DNA of 64,000 bases from Purshia tridentata (Eukaryota > Streptophyta > Magnoliopsida > Rosales > Rosaceae). The position numbers were made by a program, and so were the translations under genes. A model generated the notes under the pieces. That model was not told the origin of the DNA and searched no databases. It saw only the letters and a list, made by a program, of their open reading frames with translations. The stretch lies in contig QANT01006496.1 of NCBI GenBank assembly GCA_003254885.1, forward strand, positions 185,816 to 249,815. The letters are read 5' to 3'. Positions 37,670 to 48,450 of this stretch are shown here, piece by piece (within the stretch, counting starts at the first letter, position 1; every line of letters starts with the position of its first letter).

Positions 37670-39734
37670 ATGAGAAAAATTTCCATCTGGGTAATCTTCA
37701 TTTCATTCTTTCTTTTCCTCCACAGCACAAGTTGTGTGGAGGATGAAACTAGGCATTCACTGATCAGCTTCATTGAAAAATTTTCTAACAGCAGTAGCCA
37801 ACCAGACCTCAGTTGGGGTTGGAAAATTTCCTCTGATCCCTGCAAGGACAGCTGGCAGGGTGTACTCTGTGATGCTCAAAACATTTCTGTCACAAGGCTA
37901 TTTCTAAACGGCCGCAACCTCAATGGAACACTTGATGCTGCTTCAATCTGCAACAAGAAATCTCTTGCTGCCTCTCTTACCATTCTTGACCTTGATGACA
38001 ACAACATTGGTGGAGAAATTTCAGCTGAGATTGCAAACTGTAGGCATCTCACTCACTTGACTGTCAGCAGGAACCAGCTTTCAGGAACCCTTCCTGATTC
38101 GCTTGTCTTGTTAAAGAACCTGAAACGGCTTGATATTTCCAACAATAAATTCTCTGGTAAGTTGCCAAAGTTGTCTCTGATTTCAAGTCTGACAACATTC
38201 CTTGCTCAAAATAACCAGCTTACTGGAGAGATACCGAAATTCGACTTCTCCAATTTTGATGTGTTCAACTTCAATGTCTCCAACAATAACTTCCAAGGTC
38301 CAATTCCAGAAGTGGATGGCCATGTCTCTTTAAGCAGCTTCATGGGTAATCCTGAATTATGCGGAGGTCCATTGCCAAATAAGTGTCCATCTTCCCAGGT
38401 AACCTCGGATGACGGGAAGTCGAACACAAAGGGTGTCTCAAAAAATCCAATGGTTATTTACACGGGTTATGGTGTGTTGGCTTTTGTTTCTCTTGTCTTA
38501 GTAATCTGCAAGATATGTAAAAGAAACAAAAGGAAAGATAAGGTTGATGCAGTGAACAAAGTAGCAGCAATTGATGATAGTAGCATCAGCAAACTTAGTA
38601 TTTCATCAAGTGAATACAAAACAGGTGCGAGTAAGTCACAATATTCAGTCACCTTTTCAGCTGAGAGTACTGCTATGGTTTCCTCCTCACTTATAGTCCT
38701 TACAAGCCCTGTGGTTAATGGATTGAAATTTGACGACTTGCTGAAAGCTCCTGCCGAGTTGCTTGGAAGAGGCAAGCATGGTAGCCTCTACAAGGTCATC
38801 TTTGAGAATGGGTTGGTCTTGGTTGTCAAAAGGATTAAAGATTGGGCAATTTCAAGTAATGATTTTAAGCAGAGGATGGAGAGGTTATACCAAGCCAAGC
38901 ATCCTAATTTATTGCCTGCTCTTGCCTTCTACTGTTCCAAACAAGAAAAGCTTCTGGTCAATGAATATCAGCAGAATGGAAGTCTATTCAGGCTCATCCA
39001 CGGTACATATTTTGCATTTTCCTAAATAGTTTACGATGATCAGATATAAACAAAAGAAACACTGTCGCAATAACGAAGATCTAAAATCTAGGGATTTCTT
39101 TTGGTGTCTCTAGCACTACTCTATTAATATACAAAGTTTATTGATGTGATCTTGTGTTGTGTATGATTCAGGAACCCATAGAGGCCAAGCATTTGACTGG
39201 GCCACCAGACTTTCAGTTGCAGCTAGCATTGCAGAAGCATTAGCTTTCATGCACCAGGAACTTAGAGAGGAAGGGATTGGTCATGGTAACTTAAAATCTT
39301 CCAACATCTTGCTGAACAAGAACATGGAGCCGTGCATAAGTGAATATGGCCTTATGGTGATGGATGACCAAGACCATAACTTATTGCCGCGCAATGTTTA
39401 TGGGGCCAGCGCGTCTAGCAGAACCTTTAAAGCAGACATTTATGGGTTTGGTGTGATTCTTCTTGAGCTACTTACGGGCAAACTTGTGCAGCAAAATGGG
39501 GTTGATTTGACAGTTTGGGTTCACTCAGTGGTTCGAGAGGAGTGGACTGCAGAAGTGTTTGACAAGTCCCTATTTTCAGAATGTGCAAGTGAGGAGAGGA
39601 TGGTGAACTTGCTGCAGGTGGCTATAAAGTGTGTCAACCGTTCTGCAGAGGCTAGGCCCAGCATGAACCAAGTTGCTGTCATGATCAACACCATAAAAGA
39701 TGAAGACGAGAGATCCAAAATCTATGAAGTATGA
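37670..39734 (+). CDS. probable inactive LRR receptor-like kinase (LRR-III type), 631 aa
   Basis: Two exons: 37670-39002 and 39172-39734, phase 1 junction, 632 codons. A signal peptide (MRKISIWVIFISFFLFLHSTSC) is followed by an LRR N-cap with paired cysteines (DPCKDSWQGVLC) and several LRRs (LTILDLDDNNIGGEI, LTHLTVSRNQLSGTLP, LKRLDISNNKFSGKLP). A transmembrane helix lies at about residues 261-280. The kinase-like domain keeps the glycine loop (GRGKHGS) and the lysine (VVKRI). The catalytic HRD is HGN (482-484) and the DFG is EYG (502-504). Catalysis is therefore unlikely, as in receptors annotated probable inactive receptor kinase At2g26730-like. It probably acts as a plasma-membrane co-receptor or scaffold; the ligand is unknown. 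Confidence 0.93.
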
Positions 39735-42436
39735 GCTGCAACATGGAAACTACTTTTCCAACTCAAAGTTGGATTAGCAATAGAGGACATGCAAAGTAAA
39801 TAAGATCCATTGTCCCATAACTATGTTTCAATGTAGTAAAACCACATAGCATATCAGTTTAGCCTTTTAGGAAAATATTTGTATTTTCAATCAATAAGAA
39901 AGCAGTATCAATGCAACCCCTTTCACATGTCGTATTTGAGTTTTTTTAATCTGTCTTTTCTCTTGTTCTGATATTTTACCCATTTCTTCATGTGGCAGAA
40001 ATGCTGAAATCTACTAATACTGCTTATCAGGTAATATGCATGCAGCAATTTAAAGATGGAAATTGCAGAATGGAATATAACTAGATATGTCAATAAAGTA
40101 TTCACATTAAAATATAATAAAAACTAAATTTTTTTAAGGCACAACTAGAAAATGAGCATCTTTGATTTAGGGAGGGATGAGAAACATCATAGAAGCAGTG
40201 CTCTACTGCTCTGTTTCTTGTTTTGTTAGGTAGAGAAAGGACTAGTACTTTTCTTGTTTGTTATTACTAGTAGCAACCTTTTCAACTACTAATTATTGGT
40301 TTGGCTGGCTAATTAGCTTGTTTGATGGACATCTAGGTTACTATTTTCATTGGTTAATATGAAAGCAGTGCTGTGCTAGTGAAAGACAACATGATGACTT
40401 TTGAGCAAATATTTGGTAGTGTACCAATGCCAGTAGGCCCAACACCATTCACAAGAAAATGCTGCTAGTCAAGCAAAAAAATGATGAAAAGTATACCTGA
40501 ATGGACATCCTTTTGCCATTCTGAAAGGACCCAACAAGCAGACACAGAATGTCTCCTCAACCTGAGAAGTCAACGGCTTGAGTCCACACATAGTGCGCCA
40601 AAAGTCGCACCATCCAAGCTTATGCCCATGATTTGTTTATATTGATCCCTGTAAGAATTATCTTTACCTGTTATATACAAAAATGTAAAGAAGAGTAATA
40701 TTCTTTTATCAAACAGTTGGCATACTAATGGGTTATGTAAGCAACTGTTTAAATCATTATACTTTCCCATTAAAAACTACCCGACTTGCAATCACAATGG
40801 TTCACCAACCCACCTGATATTGACCCCAATGGTAAGATATTGGCTACATATGAAAAACTACTACTTGTCATTGTTTGCGTGGCAAATTAAACATCATTAA
40901 ATGGCAATTATATATGTTAGCAGATTGAAATGGACTATATATTGATTATGTCTCCACTCAACTAACAGCCAGACTCTTCCTTCCTTGTCGTCTTTCTGAT
41001 TAGTTTTCAACTAAAATGTGATTTGGTATCCAAACCTCTCACCTAATTTGCCTTTAAACTTAAGATAAAGTATTCACATGTATCATAGATTCATACTTTA
41101 AAGGCACACCCAATTAACCCCAAACACACGTAATATCTGAAACCTAGATGCTCAAGCATTGTAACAGACTAGAAGAATTTAAATATATACAAGTGAAAGT
41201 GGCCAAAAAACAAAGTATATATATATATATATATACAAGTGAAACTTGAACAAGTGCACAACTAACAAGTAATAATATAGCAACCGTGGCTTATTTCTTT
41301 GGTTGTCTCTCACTCTATCTTCTTCAACATTTTTTATTGTGTGAATGGGTACTTGATTGTGAATATAATGAATTTAAGCTGATAATTACATCATAATAAA
41401 TTAATAGCGAAAAGTTGCACTCATGAATTTATCTGAATGTATTTCTATATTGCCTAAAAACTTGTGATATATAAATATAAGATTATAAAAATGGGAGTGC
41501 AAATATCACCCTAACATGAATAATAGTGAGTGAGAGAGAGATTGGGTGCCATGTCCCTAATGCAACCAAAATTGAAAGTACAGTAATTATTAAATGTTCT
41601 AATGCTGCCAAAATTGGAAATACAATAATTATTAGTAATTGTCCAAGAATCTCTGCCTCTCAGTCTCAGGCTTTCAGCCACATGGTTCTTTATCCTACAC
41701 CCTAATCCACTGGAACGCGGACAAAAGGCTTATGAAATCAGCCCAGGCCCACTTCGAAGCCCATGTTTGAGAGCGGCACTTTGTCGCTTGCGGTTGACCA
41801 TACAACTCCCACGCGCTTCCATTGGCACGTGGAGCTAAATTTAGTGCTTCTTTTTGGCACTTTAGGAACTCTCGCCACTGTCGTCCCCCCTTCTGGCCTC
41901 TCTGGTTCCATCAAGAACTTAGAGAGAGAAAGTGACACTTTCAGAGAGATAAAGATAGACCCCCAGTTCTATTTTTCCTCTTCTTTTTGCTATACAATAA
42001 GTGACTTAAAAAGCCTGAGTCTTTAGGGTTTTCTGTTGCAAAGCAGCAAGAGCTTCAACTATTTTCAGAGCTTCTGAAAATACATACATGGTGGATTCCC
42101 CAGAATCAAGTTAGGTATGCTCCAAATTTTTTTTTTTCATATATAATTACTCAATTTCATATGAAAGCTGAAAGCATACCTACAACAACAGTTGGATAAA
42201 AATTAGTATTTATAGCACCATTAAGCCAGTTGCGCTACTACCTTGTGCAAAAGTTTTGGGAGTTATGGAACTTTGGTGATAATGGAAGAAAAGGTGCTTG
42301 ATTTTAGTTTTTCTACCTGAAAAACAAGTTGGGATTGTGTTTGATATCTGACTAGAGAATAGTATGTTGTTTGGTTGTATGGATATGGTTTTTGGGTAAA
42401 GATCTTAGATGGTTTTTGGGGCACACCGACTTGAAG
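39735..42436. other. spacer and 5' leader of the ATL gene
   Basis: The first few hundred bases are the kinase 3' UTR. The remainder is AT-rich and without a supported gene. It contains an (AT)n run and a small insertion-like repeat at 41183-41244 (separate entry). CT/GA-rich leader sequence near 41920-42110 suggests the ATL transcript begins around there. An 87-codon open frame at 41763-42026 has no recognisable features. Confidence 0.55.
41183..41244. repeat. micro-insertion: GTGGCC-poly(A) flanked by 16-bp direct repeats
   Basis: atatatacaagtgaaa occurs at 41183-41198 and 41229-41244. The DNA between them begins gtggccaaaaaac and runs into an (AT)n tract. The flanking repeats look like a target site duplication, and the insert like a truncated retroposon tail. 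The AT tract blurs the right edge. Confidence 0.5.
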
Positions 42437-43528
42437 ATGTCTTGGATTCAACATCAAATCCAGCTAAAAGATGGTTATTTGAGCTACCCTCCTCCTCCTT
42501 TTCTTCCCTCATCAACCCCATATGCTGTTACTTTTCATAGAGATTCGAATCCATCATCATCATCTGGCACAAAAATAAGTCCTGCTGTTCTTTTTATTAT
42601 AGTTATTCTGGCTGTACTGTTTTTCATCTCTGGTTTGCTCCACCTGCTTGTTAGATTTCTTATAAAGCACCCATCGTCCTCACCTTCTCAGTCTAACCGG
42701 TACCCAGAAATTTCTACTGCTGATGCTCTTCAGAGACAGTTACAACAACTCTTCCACCTTCATGATTCTGGTCTGGATCAAGCTTTTATTGATGCTCTTC
42801 CTGTTTTCCAGTATAGAGACATAAAGGGTTTGAAAGAGCCGTTTGATTGTTCTGTTTGTCTCTGTGAATTTTCTGAAAAGGACAAGCTCAGATTGCTTCC
42901 TATGTGTAGCCATGCTTTCCATATCAACTGTATAGATACTTGGCTACTCTCAAATTCAACATGTCCTCTTTGTAGGGGTACGCTCTTCAATCCCGAGTAT
43001 TCCGTTGAAAACCCAATGTTTGATTTTGATGAAGAAGATGGGTATCCAGGTAATGGAGAAAGCAGGTTCACTTCTGGTCAAAAAACGGTGGACATTGAGG
43101 AAATTGTTGTTGATAATGGGATTTTGCCAGTGAGACTTGGAAAATTTAGAAAGGTAGATGTTGAGGAGGGGGAGACTGGAGAAGGGGAGACTAGTAGCAG
43201 TACTTTAGATGCAAGAAGATGTTTTTCAATGGGTTCATATCAGTATGTGCTTGGTGCTTCAGACCTTCAGGTTGCCTTTTCAAATGATCGACAAGGCCCC
43301 AATATAAAGCTAACAAAAGGAATAGAACACAACGGTAATCCTTCAATTGATAGTGATGTGGAGGGAAAGAAGATCAGTAGTGTGACTAAAGGTGAAAGTT
43401 ATTCTGTTTCCAAGATCTGGCTCTGGTCGAAGAAGGGCAAGTTTTCAAGTTCTACAGATACACAGATGGGTATGCCTTCCTCTCTTAATATAGACTTGCC
43501 ATGGATGGGAAGAGTGCCAGCAGCATGA
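42437..43528 (+). CDS. ATL46: ATL-family RING-H2 E3 ubiquitin ligase (ATL46-like), 363 aa
   Basis: A single exon. The first ATG in frame is 42437 (MSWIQHQIQLKDG), which matches the start I remember for Arabidopsis ATL46/ATL13. The upstream in-frame codons contain no ATG. A proline-rich segment leads to one transmembrane helix (about 48-76, ISPAVLFIIVILAVLFF). The GLD motif of ATLs follows (DSGLDQAFIDALP, 110-122), then a canonical RING-H2 with Cys138, Cys141, Cys157, His159, His162, Cys165, Cys176 and Cys179. The C-terminal third is acidic to polar. It is expected to be membrane-anchored and to recruit an E2 for substrate ubiquitination. Its position after DEG9 and a WAT1 cluster fits Arabidopsis At5g40250. 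Confidence 0.92.
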   Translation: MSWIQHQIQLKDGYLSYPPPPFLPSSTPYAVTFHRDSNPSSSSGTKISPAVLFIIVILAVLFFISGLLHLLVRFLIKHPSSSPSQSNRYPEISTADALQRQLQQLFHLHDSGLDQAFIDALPVFQYRDIKGLKEPFDCSVCLCEFSEKDKLRLLPMCSHAFHINCIDTWLLSNSTCPLCRGTLFNPEYSVENPMFDFDEEDGYPGNGESRFTSGQKTVDIEEIVVDNGILPVRLGKFRKVDVEEGETGEGETSSSTLDARRCFSMGSYQYVLGASDLQVAFSNDRQGPNIKLTKGIEHNGNPSIDSDVEGKKISSVTKGESYSVSKIWLWSKKGKFSSSTDTQMGMPSSLNIDLPWMGRVPAA

Positions 43529-44943
43529 GAGGTATATTCTTTATTGATTCCGTCGTTGCAATTATTCCAATGATCAAAGCTTGTTACACACGTTAGTGTA
43601 GTTTTTCCCTTTCAAATTTTTTTGTAATGCTAATGCAGTGATTGTGATGAGTGATTGTGGCATACTGCTGGTGTACCATATCTTGTCTTTTGAAACCAGG
43701 ATATTATGTCTTGTGAAGAAGGGTTTTCTAATTTTAGGGAATGGCAATATAAGATTTCATTAGGGTGAGCCCCAGCTGAGATATGGGCTATGCCGATCTT
43801 GTTGTGACAAAACTATGAATATTTGTGTGCAACAGAAAAATATATCAAACTGATCGCATGGATTGCCTTAGTATATTTTTTCCAACCTTATTTGCGAGGT
43901 TGCCAAAGTTATCTTTGTGTGAAAAATAAAAATGTTGTTTTAGTTCATCATTTGTGGTAGATTATTAATGATTATGTGTGGTCATATCCTCTCCTGTTAT
44001 GGCGCTTTCCTTGCACTCCCCGGCCATCAATACATTGATGGGGATGGCATGTGAGTTCAACATTGGGGGAGTGTGGATAGGTTTTATACAAGGGCAAAAT
44101 TGTAGAGCCCTGAAAATCCCTTTCCACATGTTTCTCTTTAGGATTCTTATGAATGTTAAAATCTCAATCATTTCATATTAATTTGAGACAAAATACAGTT
44201 CAAGACCAAGTTTAAACAGGGATTCTCTTCTTCCTGGTCTTGACCTTTGTCTCTTTTAGGCCCCGCTTGACATATTTATGGTTTGCTTCATTTCCATTTT
44301 CTGCATTGGGTGTTCTTATCTCAGTTTCTTTAACATAACCCTTCGGGGAAACGAATAATGTGAATGCAATCTTATATGAGTTGTGATTTATTGGGGTGGG
44401 CAGTTGGTCAGTGACACAAACACAGTGATGATGGTGGTGGGATCCATGAAAGCTGTGTCACAGAATCTTTCGTTCTTGTGAAATGAGACCTTTTATTCAA
44501 AAAATTGGCTGTAGTGGTCACGCTGTGGGGTCACTTTTTGCCATTCCCATGTGGCCATGTTGAAATGAATTCCCTCATAATTTTCAAAACTGTGGTACAG
44601 AGCTCAACCAACACTTGAGGCTTCCACATTGTATCAAGGGGAATTCAAATACCATATAAGATGTCTGGCCAAAAAATATATAATAGATATGAAAATTGCT
44701 AGAATGAATCCTTAGAGCCCGTGATTTTGTTTTGGGAGACGAGTTGTGAATTGTCATCTGCCACTGGCTCCTAACTACTAAGTACCAGAAAATGCTAAAA
44801 TATGTTTAAAAAATAAAATAGAAGATTACAAAGTTGTAACAAGAAACAGATTAAAATAGTAAGATTACGTTATTGTATTTGTTTTGGGATTGCATTCGAA
44901 TATGTAGATATGATGGTCAATGATGGTGTTTTGTTTAAACTTT

Positions 44944-44991
44944 AAAGCCTCCTCCTTTAGTTTGGCCAAAAAAAAAAAGCCTCCTCCTTTA
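44944..44991. repeat. micro-insertion: GTTTGGCC-poly(A) flanked by perfect 16-bp direct repeats
   Basis: aaagcctcctccttta occurs at 44944-44959 and 44976-44991. Between them is only gtttggcc plus eight A. This has the form of a retroposon 3' end with a target site duplication and nearly complete 5' truncation. It shares TGGCC-poly(A) with the insertions at 13143 and 41183. Confidence 0.6.
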
Positions 44992-45382
44992 TGAAAATGT
45001 AGCACACGGTCACCAATACATTAAATAAGATGTGGAGGCAACTAAAATAACAGTATAAATAAGATAGATTTGTGCTGTGATTTGTCCTTTGTATTATTGA
45101 CTGTGTATTGGGGCCATAGCATAGCTAGGCTTTGCAAGTTGTAAGCGCGTGAGAGAGTAGTTGGTCCAGGTATGCCAGGCCCAACAACTCAACCTAGTTG
45201 TCTACCTGTCTGTCGCTTTATATGAAATATTGAAACGCTGGATGGATGTGGGTGGTTAAATTAGACATAGTCAATGGTACTTATCTACAACTGCAAGACT
45301 CTGCACTAGGACTGCAACTCAGCGAACTGGCAACGGAGAGCTAGCTTGGGTCATGAACCAAGTACAGTAGCATAAATAAATC

Positions 45383-45505
45383 TTTGGGTTAGTTCAAGTG
45401 GTTAGAATTAGGATAAGTTCATGATTAAGATTAAGATAAGTACAGAGTTCGGTTCCCTTCAACTGACCCGGAGGTGCTTCAAGAAGGAAGTTCATTAAAA
45501 AAAAA
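45383..45505 (+). mobile_element. possible tRNA-derived SINE (degenerate)
   Basis: tagttcaagtg at 45390-45400 fits the Pol III A-box consensus. gttcggttc at 45447-45455 fits the B box with one mismatch. The spacing is tRNA-like and the unit ends in a run of nine A at 45497-45505. I did not find a clear target site duplication, and the copy is degenerate, so this is only moderately supported. Confidence 0.4.
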
Positions 45506-46277
45506 TGATAATGGAGGGGGAGATTAGAAAAGTAGTAGTAATGGTGAATGGTGATCGTGATGACTTTCACGGAGTGGGAGTTGACTTTCAGAAAAAGAAG
45601 AGATAAAGAATAAATAGGTAGCTAGATTTATGAGAAGGGACAAGAAAGAAAGAAAGATAGTCTCGTAGAGAATTGAAGAAGGCCCTTGATAATTAACCTA
45701 CACTCAATTTTGCATGTACGAGGAGCTACCTAATCATGCCCATCATTCTTGTCCTGTGAGTGCTTTCCTTGTCAAAACCACTCAAAAGCACAAATGCAGT
45801 AATTAGCCAGCACATGAGAATAAAGTTTTGTATATATGATTTAGATCACTGACCCTAAACACCATCTGCAAATTGATAAACAACAAAACCACTTGGGCTA
45901 GTGTTTCTAGGCCCAGACTTGTTGTATTTAATTTGTTTTTGGGCTTTGCATACAACAACAGGCCTCCCCTCATACAAATTAGTCAGAATTTGGGGGGCAA
46001 AAACACAAGTTTTCTTTGAAAAATCTAAGAAAGAAGCAAATTCAAGAAATCAAATAATTTTGTCAATTATTTTTGTAACATCTTTCAATGATTAATTAAA
46101 AGAACATTAGTCAAAATTAAAAAACTTAACATTCGGGCCCAGTCAACCGAGGATCTCGGCCCAAATGAAATCAAAACTCAGCCTTGCTTGCATAACGCGC
46201 AAGCGCGCGTTTGCCCACGCTGCGCGCCCATTTCCTTTGTTTTCTCTCTCTCTCTCTCTCTACACGGGTGACTCTGA

Positions 46278-46781
46278 TCACGTGAACGAAAGCCCGTCCT
46301 TCCCCAAATCCATGGACGACTTAGCCGAGACCGGAATTGCCGCATAGCGACAAGAAAAGTCCCTGTACCAGAAATCATCGTTCAAATTACCGGGTTGCCC
46401 CGGCCCGTCGTCGAAGTTGAGCGAGTAACTCGCCGCGTCGTAATTGAACTTATTCCCGCCGTATCGCTTTCCGGATTTGCTGCTCTGCTTCTTGAAGCGG
46501 CGGATGAAGGTCTTCCACTTGGGTCCCGCCACGAGTTCGGACCACACCCGGACCCTCTTCCACCACGGATCCTCGTTACTGATGTCGGAGAACTGGATCC
46601 GATCCCAGGATCCGAATTCGGGGGACGACGGGAGGTGGGACCCGAAGCACGGGATCCAGAAACAGCACCCACTTCTCTGAGAGAAGATAAAGTTGACGTG
46701 CTCATCGTCATATATAGGGTCCAATTTTCGTGCGGAAACGTCGTCGTCGTAATATGGGGTCTTCATCGACGACATTTTCAT
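46278..46781 (-). CDS. intronless plant protein of unknown function, 167 aa
   Basis: The open frame is 168 codons from ATG 46781 (MKMSSMKTPYYDDDVSARK); ATG 46775 is an alternative two residues in. The codons upstream of 46781 lack an in-frame ATG. Visible features are a Cys/aromatic patch (SGCCFWIPCFGS, about residues 37-48), a basic stretch after KWKTFIRRFKK, and a YDAASYSLNFDDGPG-like segment. There is no signal peptide or membrane helix. Composition and length look like a real small plant gene with a GC-rich coding region and a CT-rich leader (46830-46905). The YDxxSYxLNFDDG word occurs in plant-specific uncharacterised proteins as I remember them, but I do not assign a family or function. 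Confidence 0.75.
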   Translation of the reverse strand: MKMSSMKTPYYDDDVSARKLDPIYDDEHVNFIFSQRSGCCFWIPCFGSHLPSSPEFGSWDRIQFSDISNEDPWWKRVRVWSELVAGPKWKTFIRRFKKQSSKSGKRYGGNKFNYDAASYSLNFDDGPGQPGNLNDDFWYRDFSCRYAAIPVSAKSSMDLGKDGLSFT

Positions 46782-47458
46782 GATCAAAATTGGGGCTTTT
46801 CTTTGAGATAGCCGGGATTGCAGAAAGAGAGAAGAGAGAGAGAGAACTCCTCTCTTTCTGCAAACCCTAGCGTTCGATCCCTCGCTCTCTCTCTCTCTCT
46901 CTCTCGTAGGGATTATGCAATCAGTCTCCGTAAATACTGTTTGTATGGTTTGGGTCCGATAAGCAGCGTGCGCGGGGTTTTTGAGGGGGAGGGAGAGATG
47001 AGTTCGTAACGGAAGCCTCGCTGGACATGAATTGTAATCATTACTGGAAGTACCGGTAGCCAGATATCGCTAGTTTCTTTTAACAGAAACGCAACAGCAT
47101 TCAATGAATGAAAATGGTAACAACTAACAAATAACTGTCTAGTGTTGGCCAACTCCAACCTGTGTCATGTCGATACCCGGTGATTGGTTTCTGCTTTGGA
47201 GTTTCGACCTTGTTTAATTACTGTGATTATGATTTTATAACTACTTAACGGTCGAAATTTGGTGACTTATCAAAGAGTTACGCTCGGGTGCTAATCCGGT
47301 ACTGTAGTCCCTAGAATCAGATACATGTAACTTCTAAGTAGTCAAGCCACGTGATGGTTCACTATGGTCATATTGGTCATTTCATAATGTCCGCCTTCTT
47401 TGTACGTGTTGTAATTGGCAATGGATGGAATTTGGGATGGGAAATTTTATACATAGCC

Positions 47459-48450
47459 TACTATTTTTTTTTTTTACCCAACAAAAATTTATACATGAAC
47501 TGACTATTTTGTCCCATTATGAATTGACCATTTTGTCCTTGTGCCCAGCTCCTCTCTCTTTTCCTTCCCTTCTGACCCACCCCATGCCAAGCATCACCAT
47601 TTTCTTCGCACGCCACACCAACAGCACCACCACCTTCTCTCTCTCTTTCCTCTTCTTCGCATGTCACCCGCCACCTCAGACCTCCACGAGCACCACCAAC
47701 ATCAACACCACCCTCTCTTTCTCTCTCTCTCTCTCTCCGACCCACCCCGTGCCCAGCTCGTCTTTCTTCCTTCCCCTTCGACCCACCCTGTGCCTAGCTC
47801 TTCTCTCGTGCCCAACTCCTTTCTCTTCCTTCCCCTCTGACCCAACCCGTGCCCAACTCCTCTCTCTTCCTTCCCCTCTGACCCAACCCATGCCTAACTC
47901 CTCTCTATTCCTTCCCCTTCGATCGAACACGCACTTATTCCAAGTTCGACGAACCAATGTCGAACTTAAATGCTTTCTTTGGCAACTACCCGCCAAACAA
48001 GCCTCTTATATTCGGTAGAAGATGAGCTTCGAAGCCATTCAGCAGTCATCCACCAAAACTGGTGGGATCATTCGGAAGTTTTCTGTTGAAACTACTAGTT
48101 TCGTTCAGTGGCTATCTGCCGAACCAGTTGCAACAAAGAAAGAGAGAGAAGAGAAAAGGGAGAAAGGAGAGGAGAGAGGGAATGAGAGATAGAGAGAGAG
48201 GGAGGGTGCTGCTATGGGCAGGAGAGTGGGGAGGAGAGAGGGAGGGGTGGTGCTGCATGGAGGAAAGAAAGGGAGTGAGTTGGGTATGTGCATTAGTTGG
48301 GCAAGGAAAGAAAATACAAGAGTGGGGTATTTTAAATAAGGGTATGATAATAATTTGGGTTGGGTAAAATGAGAAAATATTAATTTTAAAAAGGTGATGG
48401 TTGGGTAAATTGAGAAGTTGGGTAAAAAAAGAAAATTGTTAGATATAGTA
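47459..48450. mobile_element. candidate non-autonomous DNA transposon (weak)
   Basis: The left end reads tactat, a T tract, then acccaac. The right end reads gttgggtaaaaaaag ... atagta, its imperfect inverse. The word ggttgggtaaa recurs three times near the right end (about 48357-48430), as subterminal repeats do in hAT- or CACTA-derived elements. The interior is CT-rich on one side and GA-rich on the other, and could fold. No target duplication and no transposase were seen, so this is a suggestion only. Confidence 0.3.
47749..47930. repeat. 41-bp minisatellite
   Basis: Units beginning gtgcccaactcc or gtgcccagctcg start at 47749, 47790 (cut to 18 bp), 47808, 47849 and 47890. The period is 41 bp. 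Each unit has the form gtgccca-ctcc ... ttccttcccc ... gacccaaccc. Because 41 is not a multiple of three, the repeat argues against the open frame that spans it. Confidence 0.85.

Larger units (their letters stand above)
43529..46277. other. spacer between ATL46-like and the unknown intronless gene
   Basis: It starts with the ATL 3' UTR. No further gene is supported. A possible tRNA-derived SINE (45383-45505) and a micro-insertion (44944-44991) are listed separately. Short open frames such as 43978-44181 and 45901-46095 have no recognisable features. Confidence 0.55.

Noticed and set aside
41763-42026. 87-codon open frame upstream of ATL46
   Set aside because: No domain or signal; it overlaps the probable promoter and leader of the ATL gene.
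44656-44700. ctggccaaaaaa with weak atataa flanks
   Set aside because: The flanks are AT-rich and do not form a convincing direct repeat.
47425-48018. 197-codon plus-strand open frame
   Set aside because: It is composed of CT-tract low-complexity sequence (Ser/Pro/Phe/Leu) and spans a 41-bp minisatellite whose period breaks the frame from unit to unit. No domain is visible.
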